A stretch of DNA of 64,000 nucleotides, taken from positions 21,322 through 85,321 of the forward strand of contig JAFAFL010000131.1 in the NCBI GenBank assembly GCA_023423535.1. The letters are read 5' to 3'. The translations under genes and the position numbers were made by a program. The notes beneath the pieces are model-generated. The model saw only the letters and a list, made by a program, of their open reading frames with translations. It did no database searches and was not told the origin of the DNA. This DNA comes from Pseudomonadota bacterium. Lineage in GTDB: Bacteria > Myxococcota > Myxococcia > Myxococcales > Myxococcaceae. The first letter of the stretch is position 1; each line of letters opens with the position of its first letter. Shown here piece after piece: positions 25,879 through 34,526 of the stretch.

Positions 25879-25907
25879 TTGACCGGGGCAAGGGATCCCT
25901 CTAGTTT
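25879..25907 (+). promoter_or_regulatory. dcw-cluster promoter Pmra
   Basis: TTGACC (25879-25884), a 17-bp spacer, and TAGTTT (25902-25907) form a good sigma-70-type promoter 55 bp before the mraZ start, with the MraZ boxes just downstream. Confidence 0.7.
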
Positions 25908-25916
25908 CGGCCTCCC

Positions 25917-25941
25917 GTGGCAAGAAGTGGGAAGAAGTGGC
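25917..25941 (+). promoter_or_regulatory. MraZ-binding direct repeats
   Basis: GTGGC (25917-25921), GTGGG (25927-25931) and GTGGC (25937-25941) are spaced exactly 10 bp apart. This is the arrangement known for MraZ operators (short TGG-containing repeats, one helical turn apart) upstream of mraZ. Spacer sequence AAGAA is also repeated. It implies autorepression of the cluster by MraZ. Confidence 0.78.
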
Positions 25942-25961
25942 CTTGAGCGGATCAGAACCAC

Positions 25962-26414
25962 GTGTTCAGAGGCGTCTACGAGCACCAGATCGACGCGAAG
26001 GGGCGCACGAGCCTCCCGGCGAAGCTGCGGGACACGCTGGTGGGCACCTACGACGACCGGCTGATCCTCACGACCGCGCTCGACCCCTGCCTGCACGCGT
26101 ACCCGGTGCGCGAGTGGGAGCAGCTGGAGGCCTCGCTGGCGAAGCGGAACCCCATGGAGCCCGGGGTGAAGACGCTGATGCGGCTCTACGTGGCGCCCGC
26201 GCAGGAGGTGTCGGTGGACAAGCTCGGGCGGGTGCTCATCCCGCCTTCGCTGAGGGCGCACGCGGGGCTGGAGAAGGACGTGGTGTGGGCGGGGATGGTG
26301 AAGGTGATCGAGCTGTGGAGCGCCGAGGGCTGGCTGAAGGCCCAGGCCGACGCGCGCGCCGAGGCCGACAGCGCGGAGCTGATGCGCGTGCTCGGAGAGC
26401 TGCGGCAGGGCTAG
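25962..26414 (+). CDS. mraZ: Transcriptional regulator MraZ
   Basis: This 150-residue protein contains two AbrB-like repeats: FRGVYEHQIDAKGRTSLPAKLR at the N-terminus and VSVDKLGRVLIPPSLRAHAGL in the second half, each with the D-x-K/L-G-R core. MraZ forms a ring and binds direct repeats in its own promoter. Start is GTG at 25962, in agreement with family N-termini (MFRG). First gene of the dcw cluster. Unusually, a strong terminator (26491-26539) separates it from the next genes. Confidence 0.95.
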   Translation: MFRGVYEHQIDAKGRTSLPAKLRDTLVGTYDDRLILTTALDPCLHAYPVREWEQLEASLAKRNPMEPGVKTLMRLYVAPAQEVSVDKLGRVLIPPSLRAHAGLEKDVVWAGMVKVIELWSAEGWLKAQADARAEADSAELMRVLGELRQG

Positions 26415-26490
26415 CGGTGGCGGCCCACGTGGCCGTCGTTTGCGTGGTGGAGCGCTACAGCAACGTGGCGTGACGTGACGAGTTCGTAGG

Positions 26491-26539
26491 GCCCCCGGCG
26501 CCGTGAGCAGGGAGAGGGGCGGCGCCGGGGGCGGTTTTT
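26491..26539 (+). terminator. Strong intrinsic terminator between mraZ and the rest of dcw
   Basis: GCCCCCGGCGCC (26491-26502) and GGCGCCGGGGGC (26521-26532) form a perfect 12-bp GC stem with an 18-nt loop, followed by GGTTTTT. It should end most mraZ transcripts or act as an attenuator. Confidence 0.85.
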
Positions 26540-26563
26540 CAAGCGGTTCGAGGGAGGGGACAG

Positions 26564-26944
26564 ATGTCGCAGCAGGGGAGTCACGCGCTCGAGGTGCGCG
26601 TGGAGGAGGAGGGTCCGGTGACGCTGATCCTCGAGGGCGAGCTGGGCCTCGAGGACCTGCGCCGCGTGGGCGAGGAGCTGTTCCGCGTCTGCACGCGCGG
26701 GCAGCGTCAGGTGGTGCTCGACCTCTCGCAGGTCAGCCACATCGACTACCGGGGCCTGGGCCCGCTGGTGGCGCGCACGCAGCTGTTCCGCCGCGCGGGT
26801 GGCGACGTCCGCATCAGCGGCGTGTCCGGCTACCTCTTCCACATCTTCCGGGCCGCGGCCGCGCACGACGCGTTCCTCTTCTTCGCCGAAGCGGACAACG
26901 CGCGCGCCTCCTTCCGGACGCCGCGTTCGCCGTTCGCGGCCTGA
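26564..26944 (+). CDS. STAS-domain protein lacking the usual phospho-acceptor Ser
   Basis: The 126-residue protein is one STAS domain of the anti-sigma-factor-antagonist type: VTLILEGELGLEDLRRVGEEL, then RQVVLDLSQVSHIDYRGLGPLV (read in parts). In phospho-regulated members the loop after ID carries Ser/Thr; here it is Tyr62-Arg63-Gly64, so switching by Ser phosphorylation is unlikely. ATG at 26564 lies 25 bp after the T-run of the terminator, and the stop is 6 bp before rsmH. Position inside the cell-wall/division cluster suggests a partner-binding role linked to division, but no partner is visible. Confidence 0.8.
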   Translation: MSQQGSHALEVRVEEEGPVTLILEGELGLEDLRRVGEELFRVCTRGQRQVVLDLSQVSHIDYRGLGPLVARTQLFRRAGGDVRISGVSGYLFHIFRAAAAHDAFLFFAEADNARASFRTPRSPFAA

Positions 26945-26950
26945 GCCCCC

Positions 26951-27871
26951 GTGGCGGCCTTCGCGCACCAGACCGTTCTGTTGAACGAGGCCGTCTCGCT
27001 CCTGCGCCCGGCGGAGGGGCGGGTGATCGTGGACGGCACGCTCGGCGGCGGAGGGCACTCGGAGCGCCTGCTCGATCTGGGCGCGACGGTGTGGGGCGTG
27101 GATCGCGATCCGCGCGCGCTGGAGGCCGCGACGCAGAGGCTCGGCGCGCGCTTCGGTGATCGCTTCAAGACCCTGCGCGGGAACTTCGGCGACGTGGCGG
27201 CGCTGCTGGCGGGCGCGGGCGTGGAGGCGGTGGACGGGCTGCTGCTCGATCTGGGCGTGTCGTCACCGCAGCTCGACGTGGCGGAGCGCGGCTTCTCCTT
27301 CCAGAAGGAGGGCCCGCTGGACATGCGCATGGGGGACGAGGGCCTCACGGCGGCGGAGCTGATCGAGTCCGCCGACGAGCGCGAGCTCATCCGCATCCTG
27401 CGCGAGTACGGCGAGGAGTCCTTTGCCCCGCGCATCGCCCGCGCGCTGAAGGCGCAGCTGCCGAAGACGACGCTGGAGGCGGTGGAGGCGGTGAAGTCGT
27501 CGGTGCCGCGCAAGGCGTGGCCGCAGAAGATCCACGTGGCGACGAAGACCTTCCAGGCGCTGCGGATGGCGGTGAACGAGGAGCTCGAGTCGCTCGACCG
27601 GGCGTTGACTGCGCTGCCCACAATCTTGCGCATCGGCGGAATCGCGGCGGTGATCTCGTTCCACTCGCTGGAGGACCGGAAGGTGAAGGAGACGTTCCGG
27701 TCCCTCGAGGGGCGCTGCATCTGTCCGCCGGGCCTGCCGGTGTGCGGCTGCGGTGCCTCCGGGCTGTTCGAACCCCTGACGCGGAAGGCGGTGACCGCGT
27801 CGGAGGCGGAAGTGGAAAAGAACCCGCGGGCGCGCTCGGCGAAGTTGCGCGCGGTGGAGAGGGTCCGATGA
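26951..27871 (+). CDS. rsmH: 16S rRNA (cytosine-1402-N4)-methyltransferase
   Basis: A 306-residue SAM enzyme. HQTVLLNEAV, the SAM loop DGTLGGGGHSE, DLGVSSPQLD, KTFQALRMAVNEELE and ISFHSLEDRKVK are all present in family order. Cys pairs in CICPPGLPVCGCG near the C-terminus are also typical. Start is GTG at 26951. The stop overlaps ftsL by ATGA. Conserved member of the dcw cluster, formerly mraW. Confidence 0.95.
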   Translation: MAAFAHQTVLLNEAVSLLRPAEGRVIVDGTLGGGGHSERLLDLGATVWGVDRDPRALEAATQRLGARFGDRFKTLRGNFGDVAALLAGAGVEAVDGLLLDLGVSSPQLDVAERGFSFQKEGPLDMRMGDEGLTAAELIESADERELIRILREYGEESFAPRIARALKAQLPKTTLEAVEAVKSSVPRKAWPQKIHVATKTFQALRMAVNEELESLDRALTALPTILRIGGIAAVISFHSLEDRKVKETFRSLEGRCICPPGLPVCGCGASGLFEPLTRKAVTASEAEVEKNPRARSAKLRAVERVR

Positions 27872-28272
27872 AGCAGCGTGCGTCCTTGTTCTCGGTGGTC
27901 CTGCAGCTGCTGCCCGCGTTCCTCGTGTGCGGTGCGTTCGCCGCGGCGGGGATCGTCCACGCCGGCGGGCGCGTGCTGGTGATGCGCACCATGTACCGGG
28001 TCAGCGAGCTGCAGTCCGAGAGCCGCACCCTCACCCGCGAGAACGACCGGCTCCGCCTCGAGCTGGCCACGCTGAAGGGGCCGGGCCGCCTCGAGCGCAT
28101 GGCGCGTGAGCAGCTCGGCATGGCGCAGCCCGCGCCGGCGGCGGTGGTGACGCTGAAGGGCGCTCCGGCCGGTGGCGCTGGCGCGGGGGTGACCGCCGCG
28201 ACCACGCGTCCTGTGGGGGCGAACGGGACGAGGGTCGCCGCGCGCAGTGCGCCGAAGGAGCTGCCGCGGTGA
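27868..28272 (+). CDS. ftsL: Cell division protein FtsL
   Basis: The protein is 134 residues: a short cytoplasmic N-terminus, one membrane helix (about 8-32, VVLQLLPAFLVCGAFAAAGI), then a periplasmic heptad coiled coil (SELQSESRTLTRENDRLRLE) and the FtsL end motif RLERMAREQLGM. The C-terminal 50 residues are an Ala/Gly/Val-rich tail longer than usual. Both ends overlap neighbours (ATGA with rsmH, GTGA with ftsI). Assignment rests on topology and position between rsmH and ftsI. Confidence 0.88.
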   Translation: MKQRASLFSVVLQLLPAFLVCGAFAAAGIVHAGGRVLVMRTMYRVSELQSESRTLTRENDRLRLELATLKGPGRLERMAREQLGMAQPAPAAVVTLKGAPAGGAGAGVTAATTRPVGANGTRVAARSAPKELPR

Positions 28273-30350
28273 GCGTGCGGGACCTCAAGCACGGCGGCAT
28301 CCCGGACGCTTCGTCGAAGTGGCTGCGGATCCGCGTCCGCATCGTCGGCTTCCTCTTCCTCGCCCTGCTCGGCGTGATCTTCGGCCGCGCGTACAAGCTG
28401 CAGGTCAACGACCGCGAGGAGCTCCTCAAGATGGCCTCCGCGCAGTACGCGCGGAAGTTCGAGATCCCCGCCCGGCGCGGCGACATCTTCGACCGGCGCG
28501 GCGTGCCGCTGGCGCAGAGCGTGGAGGTCGATTCGATCTGGGTCGACCCCTCGCTGTTGCCGGACCCGGCGGAGGATCTGAAGAAGCTCGCGAAGCTCAC
28601 CGGCACCGACCTGCGCGAGCTGAAGGAGCGGGCGGAGAAGGGCCGCAGGTTCGCGTGGGTGAAGCGGCAGGCGCGGCCGGACGAGGTGAAGGCGGTGCAG
28701 GCCCTGGGGCTGCGCGCGGTGGGCGTGGCGAAGGAGCCCCGGCGCTTCTATCCGCAGCGCGAACTGGCGGCGCACGTCATCGGCATGGCGGGTTCGGACG
28801 GCCGCGGCCTCGAAGGCCTGGAGCTGGCCTTCAACGACGAGCTGACCGGACAGAGCGCGCTGCTCGCCGCCTACCGGGACTCGCGCGGCCGGCAGCTGGT
28901 CCCGGGAGTGAACCTCGAGAGCCTCGAGCGCGCGGGCGCGTCCGTCACCCTCACCCTCGACCGGCACCTGCAGTATATTTCCGAAAAGGCGCTGGCCCGG
29001 GCGGTGATCGACGCGAAGGCGACGGCGGGCATGGCGGTGGTGCTCGACCCGCGCACGGGCGAGCTGCTCGCGATGGCGAACTACCCGACCTTCAACCCGA
29101 ACACGCCGAAGGACGCGAAGCGCGACCGGATGAAGAACCGCGCCGCGCTGGACACCTTCGAGCCGGGCTCGACGTTCAAGGCCTTCCCCATCGCCGCGGC
29201 GCTGGAGGAGGGGACGATCAAGCCGGACGACACCTTCCACTGCGAGAACGGCGCCTGGCAGGTGGGGCGGAACACGATCCACGACACGAAGCGGCACGAC
29301 CGGCTGAGCGTGCAGGGCGTGCTGCAGGTGTCCTCGAACATCTGCACGGTGAAGATCGCGCAGACGCTCGGGCGCGAGAAGACGGTGAAGTACTACGCCG
29401 ACTTCGGCTTCGGTCAGCGCACCGGTCTCGCGCTGCCGGGCGAGGGCAAGGGCGTCATCCCCTATCCGCGCGCGGAGATCGCGCTGGCCACGCAGTCCTT
29501 CGGACAGGGCCTGACCACCACCGCGGTGCAGCTCGCCTCGGCGTACGGCGCGCTCGCGAACGACGGCACGCTGATGCGGCCCTACCTCGTGCAGAAGGTG
29601 CAGGATCCGGACGGCGTGGTGCTGCTCGAGAACCGGCCGGTGGCGCTGCGCCAGGTCGTCTCGCCGAAGGTCGCGCGCCGGGTGATCGGGATGATGGAGA
29701 GCGTGGTCGAGCCGGGCGGCACCGCGACGAAGGCGTGGATGCCCGAGTACCGCGTGTCGGGGAAGACGGGCACCGCGCAGAAGGTCGATCCGGTGGCGGG
29801 CGGCTACGGCGACAAGCGCATCGCCTCGTTCATCGGCGTCGTTCCGGCCGAGGCGCCGCGCGCGGTGATCCTCGTGGTGATCGACGAGCCGAAGACGGAC
29901 GTCTACGGCGGCCTCGTCGCCGCGCCGGCGTTCCGCGAGATTGCCGAGGCGGCGATGGCGTACCTCGGCGTGCCCCCGTCGCGCGCCGCGCCGCCGGGGA
30001 AGGGCGTGGCGCAGGCAAAGGGCGCGGGCGGACAGGCGGATGTGCGGCTGGCCAGCGCTCCAGAACCGGAAAAAGCCGGGACACGCACCGCTGCGGTGAC
30101 CGGCGCGGCCGGCGTGATGACCGCGGGAGTGGCTCTGGCATTGACGGAGAGCCCCCCTCCGGGGGATGGGGCCGTGCGGGTGCCGGACCTCGCCGGTCAG
30201 GCGGGAAGAGACGCTGTTGCGAATCTTTTGTCCCAAGCACTCGAACCGCGCGTCCAGGGCACCGGCCGCGTAGTGTCGCAGTCCCCTCCGGCCGGTACTT
30301 GGGTGGCCCGAGGTTCGAAGATCACTCTGGAGATGCAGCCGCGGCACTAG
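28269..30350 (+). CDS. ftsI: Septal peptidoglycan transpeptidase FtsI (PBP3) with C-terminal PASTA domain
   Basis: A class B penicillin-binding protein of 693 residues: cytoplasmic tail, membrane helix at 21-42, and dimerisation domain with RRGDIFDRRG. The transpeptidase domain has SxxK S301-T-F-K304, SxN S355-S-N357 and K499-T-G501. After about residue 575 comes an Ala/Pro/Gly-rich linker, then a PASTA domain (about 626-691, RVPDLAGQAGRDAVANLL ... SQSPPAGTWVARGSKI). PASTA tails are usual on Gram-positive PBPs and SpoVD and less so on proteobacterial FtsI. GTG start overlaps ftsL. Confidence 0.94.
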   Translation: MSVRDLKHGGIPDASSKWLRIRVRIVGFLFLALLGVIFGRAYKLQVNDREELLKMASAQYARKFEIPARRGDIFDRRGVPLAQSVEVDSIWVDPSLLPDPAEDLKKLAKLTGTDLRELKERAEKGRRFAWVKRQARPDEVKAVQALGLRAVGVAKEPRRFYPQRELAAHVIGMAGSDGRGLEGLELAFNDELTGQSALLAAYRDSRGRQLVPGVNLESLERAGASVTLTLDRHLQYISEKALARAVIDAKATAGMAVVLDPRTGELLAMANYPTFNPNTPKDAKRDRMKNRAALDTFEPGSTFKAFPIAAALEEGTIKPDDTFHCENGAWQVGRNTIHDTKRHDRLSVQGVLQVSSNICTVKIAQTLGREKTVKYYADFGFGQRTGLALPGEGKGVIPYPRAEIALATQSFGQGLTTTAVQLASAYGALANDGTLMRPYLVQKVQDPDGVVLLENRPVALRQVVSPKVARRVIGMMESVVEPGGTATKAWMPEYRVSGKTGTAQKVDPVAGGYGDKRIASFIGVVPAEAPRAVILVVIDEPKTDVYGGLVAAPAFREIAEAAMAYLGVPPSRAAPPGKGVAQAKGAGGQADVRLASAPEPEKAGTRTAAVTGAAGVMTAGVALALTESPPPGDGAVRVPDLAGQAGRDAVANLLSQALEPRVQGTGRVVSQSPPAGTWVARGSKITLEMQPRH

Positions 30351-30401
30351 GGCCGCACGTGTGAAGGTTCGGCGTTTGCATTGGCGCGAATCGGAGACGT
30401 A

Positions 30402-31913
30402 ATGGAGCTGAAGGCGATTCTGGAAGGAACGGGTGCAGAGCTGGCGCATGGCAGCGCGCGCAAGCTGGACATCCGGCAGGTGACGCAGGACTCGCGCAAG
30501 GTCGAGAAGGGCGACCTGTTCGTCGCCATCCCCGGCACGAGCGACGATGGTGGGAAGTACGTCGAGGCGGCGGTGAAGGCCGGCGCGGCGGCGATTCTCG
30601 CGGAGAAGAAGTTCTCCTACGACGTGCCCTGCTACGTGGTGCCGAACGTGCGGCGCGCGCTGGCAAAGGCGGCGGCGAACTTCTACGGAAACCCGGCGAA
30701 GGAGCTGACGCTGCTGGGCATCACCGGCACCAACGGCAAGACGACCACCGCCTGGCTGCTGGAGGCGATGTGCGCGGCGGGCGGCGCGACGGTGGGCCTC
30801 ATCGGCACCGTGCAGCACCGGTTCGCGGGCAAGGTGATCACGCCCACGCACACCACGCCGGACGCGCTCGAGCTGCACCGCATGTTCCGGGAGATGGTGG
30901 ACTCGGAGATCGACACGGTGGTGATGGAGGTGTCGTCCCATGCGCTCGCGCAGGAGCGGGTGCACGGGCTGACCTTCCGCGCCGCGGCGTTCACCAACCT
31001 CACGCGCGACCACCTGGACTTCCACAAGGACCAGGAGGACTACTTCCAGCAGAAGCGCAGGCTCTTCACCGAGAACCTCTCGCCGGGCGGCCTGGCGGTG
31101 GTCAACGGCGACGACACCTACGGCGCGCGCATCTACAACGAGCTGCGCGGCGAGAAGCGCATGGCCTGGAAGTTCAGCGGCCGTGGCGAGGGCGAGGTCT
31201 CGGCGGCGAACGTGGAGTTCACGCTCAACGGGATCAAGGGCACGCTGAAGACGCCGGCGGGCGACGTGCCGCTGAAGTCGCAGCTGGTCGGCGCGCACAA
31301 CCTCGAGAACATCCTCACCGCGGCGGGGCTGGCGCTCGGCGCGGGCTACTCGCGGCGCGACGTGCAGGACGGCATCGAGCGGGTGAAGCGGGTGCCGGGC
31401 CGGATGGAGAAGGTCGAGGCGCGCGGCGTCACCGGGCTGGTGGACTACGCGCACACGGATGATGCGCTCCGGCGCGCGCTGGAGTCGGTGCGGCCGCTGG
31501 TGAAGGGCAAGGTCATCTGCGTCTTCGGCTGCGGCGGCGACCGCGACGAGGGCAAGCGCCCGCTGATGGGCGAGGCCGCGGCGGCGGGCAGCGATCTGGT
31601 GATCGTGACCTCCGACAACCCGCGCACCGAGGAGCCGGACGAGATCATCTCGGACATCACCCCGGGCGTGGAGAAGGCGGGCATGCGGCGCATGTCGCCG
31701 GCGAAGGCGCGGCAGGGCGAGCCCGGGTACATCGTCGAGGCCGACCGCAAGGCGGCGATCGCGCTCGCGGCGTCGCTGGCGAAGGAGGGCGACGTGGTCG
31801 TCGTCGCCGGCAAGGGCCACGAGGCCTACCAGCAGCTCGGCACCGAGAAGGTCCCGTTCGACGACGTGGCCGTGCTGGAGCGGGCGCTGTCGGAGGCGCG
31901 GCAGGAGGCGTGA
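30402..31913 (+). CDS. murE: UDP-MurNAc-tripeptide synthetase (meso-DAP adding)
   Basis: A cytoplasmic Mur ligase of 503 residues adding the third stem-peptide residue. P-loop GITGTNGKTTTAW, carbamylated Lys region and TPDALELHRMF are present. The DNPR motif (SDNPRTEEPDEI) is the one that selects meso-diaminopimelate over lysine. ATG at 30402 is chosen because GGAG lies 5 bp upstream; a TTG at 30381 would add seven unsupported residues. 51 bp after ftsI; murF begins one base after its stop. Confidence 0.95.
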   Translation: MELKAILEGTGAELAHGSARKLDIRQVTQDSRKVEKGDLFVAIPGTSDDGGKYVEAAVKAGAAAILAEKKFSYDVPCYVVPNVRRALAKAAANFYGNPAKELTLLGITGTNGKTTTAWLLEAMCAAGGATVGLIGTVQHRFAGKVITPTHTTPDALELHRMFREMVDSEIDTVVMEVSSHALAQERVHGLTFRAAAFTNLTRDHLDFHKDQEDYFQQKRRLFTENLSPGGLAVVNGDDTYGARIYNELRGEKRMAWKFSGRGEGEVSAANVEFTLNGIKGTLKTPAGDVPLKSQLVGAHNLENILTAAGLALGAGYSRRDVQDGIERVKRVPGRMEKVEARGVTGLVDYAHTDDALRRALESVRPLVKGKVICVFGCGGDRDEGKRPLMGEAAAAGSDLVIVTSDNPRTEEPDEIISDITPGVEKAGMRRMSPAKARQGEPGYIVEADRKAAIALAASLAKEGDVVVVAGKGHEAYQQLGTEKVPFDDVAVLERALSEARQEA

Positions 31914-31914
31914 C

Positions 31915-33354
31915 GTGGCCGCTCGCTTCACCGAGGACGAGGTGCTCGCGGCGACCGGAGCGCGCAGGTTGGCTCAGGTCGCTCGCGGGGGCTCGGCTTC
32001 TTCTCCGTTCGAGGTCTGTACCGATACGCGGAAGCTGAGCCCCGGCTGCCTCTTCGTCGCGCTGAAGGGCGAGCGGTTCGACGCGCACGACTTCCTCCAC
32101 AAAGCGGTGGAGGGAGGCGCAGGTGCGCTGCTGGTGGAGGAAGGTCATTCGGTGCTGCCGTCCCTCGCGGCCTCGGCTTTCGAGGGCGTCGGCGTGTACG
32201 CGGTGGCGGACACGCTGCAGGGGCTCGGTGCGCTGGCGCGCTTCCACCGCAGGCGCTTCGGCGCGGACGTGCCGGTGGGCGCGGTCGGCGGGTCGAACGG
32301 AAAGACCACCACCAAGGAGATGGTGGCGGCGATCCTCGAGACCCGCGGGCCGGCGCTGCGCACGCAGGGCAACTTCAACAACGAGGTCGGGCTGCCGCTG
32401 ACGCTCTTCGGCTTCGGGCCGGAGCACGTGGCGGCGGTGCTCGAATTGGGGATGAACCTCGCGGGCGAGATGGACCGGCTCACCCGCATCGCCGAGCCGC
32501 ACGCCGCGGTGCTCACGGTCATCCAGCCCGAGCATCTCGAAGGGCTGGGCACTCTCGAGGGCGTGGCGAAGGCGGAGACGGAGCTCTTTCGCGCTTTGGG
32601 AAGCGACGCCACGGCGGTGGTGAACCTCGACGAGCCGCTCATCGCGCGGGAGGCTTCCGGCTTACGCTGTAAGGTCGTGACCTTCGGCCGGCACGAGAAG
32701 GCGGACGTGCGGTTGGTGGACGTGGAGAAGCGGGGGCGGGACGGGCTGCTGGCGCGCGTTCAGGAGGGCGGCCGCGTGTGGGAGGTGCCGCTGGCGTTCC
32801 TCGGCGAGCACAACGCGTTCAACGCGACCGCGGCCTTCGCGCTCGCTCGCGCGCTCGGGTACAGCGCGGAGGCGTGCGTGACGGGGCTGGGCAACGCGAG
32901 GCCCTATGCGCGCAGGCTGAACGTGCTCGATGCGCCGGGCGGCCTCGTGGTGCTCGACGATTGCTACAACGCGAACACGCAGTCGGTGATCGCGGCGCTG
33001 GACACGGTGCGCGATCTCGCGGCGTCACAAGGCGGCCGCGCGGTGGCGGTGCTGGGCGACATGCTGGAGCTCGGCCCGGGTGAGCTGGACGAGCACCGCC
33101 AGGTGGGAAGGCACGCTTCGGCAGCGGTGGAGCTGCTCGCGCTCTTCGGGCCGCGCAGCAAGTCCACCTGCGAGGCGGCAGGGAAGGGCGCGCAGTTCGA
33201 GGACGTGGGCGCGCTCGTCGAGTGGCTGCGGCCACAGCTTCGGGAGCGGGACGTGGTGCTGGTGAAGGGCAGCCGCGGGATGCGGCTCGAGCGGGTGGTG
33301 GATGCACTGATGGGACGCAACTCCAGCAGCGGGCAGGGTGGGGGGGCGCACTAG
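31915..33354 (+). CDS. murF: UDP-MurNAc-tripeptide--D-Ala-D-Ala ligase
   Basis: The 479-residue ligase caps the pentapeptide with D-Ala-D-Ala. P-loop VGGSNGKTTTKEM, NFNNEVGLPLTL, the MurF signature LELGMNLAGEM, and DDCYNANTQSV are present. GTG start at 31915. Its TAG shares one base with the GTG of mraY (33354). The order murE-murF-mraY-murD is canonical. Confidence 0.95.
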   Translation: MAARFTEDEVLAATGARRLAQVARGGSASSPFEVCTDTRKLSPGCLFVALKGERFDAHDFLHKAVEGGAGALLVEEGHSVLPSLAASAFEGVGVYAVADTLQGLGALARFHRRRFGADVPVGAVGGSNGKTTTKEMVAAILETRGPALRTQGNFNNEVGLPLTLFGFGPEHVAAVLELGMNLAGEMDRLTRIAEPHAAVLTVIQPEHLEGLGTLEGVAKAETELFRALGSDATAVVNLDEPLIAREASGLRCKVVTFGRHEKADVRLVDVEKRGRDGLLARVQEGGRVWEVPLAFLGEHNAFNATAAFALARALGYSAEACVTGLGNARPYARRLNVLDAPGGLVVLDDCYNANTQSVIAALDTVRDLAASQGGRAVAVLGDMLELGPGELDEHRQVGRHASAAVELLALFGPRSKSTCEAAGKGAQFEDVGALVEWLRPQLRERDVVLVKGSRGMRLERVVDALMGRNSSSGQGGGAH

Positions 33355-34520
33355 TGCTCCTGCTCATCTACGAGTGGCTGGCGGGCACCGACTTCGGACG
33401 GCTGGTCAACTTCCTCCGCTACCCGTCCTTTCGCATCGTGGCGGCGGCGGTCTTCGCGCTGACGCTGGGCATGGCGGTGGGGCCGGCGCTGATCCGCAAG
33501 CTGCGCTTCCAGCAGCACGGGCAGAGCAACGTCCGCGAGCACACGCCGGAGACGCATCAGAAGAAGAAGGGCACGCCGACGCTGGGCGGCACGCTGATCC
33601 TCCTCTGCATCGGCGCGTCCACGCTGCTCTTCGCGGACCTGCGCTCGCGCACGGTGTGGGCGGCGCTGATCATCACCTTCGGGTTCGGCTTCATCGGGTT
33701 TCTCGACGACTGGCTGAAGCTGTCGAAGCGCAATTCGAAGGGGCTCGCGGGCAGGAAGAAGATGGCGCTGCAGACGCTCTTCTTCCTCGTGGCGGTCTTC
33801 GGGCTTCTGACCGACTGGAGCGGCGGGCCGACGCTGCTGCTCGACACGCGGATCACGTTCCCATTCGTGCCGCTGCACTGGTTCCATCCAGACTTCGGCT
33901 GGCTCTACGTGCTCTTCGCCTGGTTCGTGGTGGTGGGGACGTCGAACGCGGTGAACATCACCGACGGGCTCGACGGTCTGGCGATTGGTCCCACCATCGT
34001 GGCCGCGGCGACGTTCGCGGTGCTCTGCTACGTGGCGGGCGCGGGGATCAACATCGCGGACACGGTGGTCGGCGCGGACGGCTCGCGCGTGCTGGCGGGC
34101 ATCCCCATGTACCGCTACCTCGGCGTGGCGCCGGTGCCGGATGGCGCGGACCTCGCGGTGTTCTGCGCGTCGATCGTGGGCGCAGGGATCGCGTTCCTCT
34201 GGTTCAACTCGAACCCGGCGTCGGTGTTCATGGGCGACGTGGGCTCGCTCGCGCTGGGCGGTGCGTTGGGCGGGCTGGCGGTCCTCAGCAAGAACGAGGT
34301 CGTCTCCGTCATCATCCACGGCGTGTTCTTCGCGGAGATCCTCTCCGTGATGCTTCAGGTGGCGTCGTTCAAGACGCGCGGCGTGCGGATCTTCCGCATG
34401 GCGCCCCTGCACCACCACTTCGAGCTGAAGGGCCTCGCCGAGCCGAAGATCATCGTGCGCTTCTGGATCGTCTCCATCCTCTGCGGGGGCATCGCGTTGC
34501 TCTCGCTGAAGCTGAGGTAG
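33354..34520 (+). CDS. mraY: Phospho-MurNAc-pentapeptide transferase MraY
   Basis: An integral membrane enzyme (388 residues, about ten helices) making lipid I from UDP-MurNAc-pentapeptide and undecaprenyl phosphate. KKGTPTLGGTLIL, the catalytic Asp pair in GFLDDWLKLS, NAVNITDGLDGLA, and MAPLHHHFELKGL (the His cluster) are all intact. GTG at 33354 is preferred over longer in-frame starts that lie inside murF. A Gly run of the murF end supplies a purine-rich ribosome-binding site. Confidence 0.95.
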   Translation: MLLLIYEWLAGTDFGRLVNFLRYPSFRIVAAAVFALTLGMAVGPALIRKLRFQQHGQSNVREHTPETHQKKKGTPTLGGTLILLCIGASTLLFADLRSRTVWAALIITFGFGFIGFLDDWLKLSKRNSKGLAGRKKMALQTLFFLVAVFGLLTDWSGGPTLLLDTRITFPFVPLHWFHPDFGWLYVLFAWFVVVGTSNAVNITDGLDGLAIGPTIVAAATFAVLCYVAGAGINIADTVVGADGSRVLAGIPMYRYLGVAPVPDGADLAVFCASIVGAGIAFLWFNSNPASVFMGDVGSLALGGALGGLAVLSKNEVVSVIIHGVFFAEILSVMLQVASFKTRGVRIFRMAPLHHHFELKGLAEPKIIVRFWIVSILCGGIALLSLKLR

Positions 34521-34526
34521 GCGGCG

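Noticed and set aside
27387..31931. Very long open frame on the minus strand opposite ftsI, murE and neighbours (about 1500 codons)
   Set aside because: It is a GC-rich shadow of the dcw genes: Arg/His/Val/Leu-rich composition with no recognisable domain, while the plus strand carries well-known enzymes.
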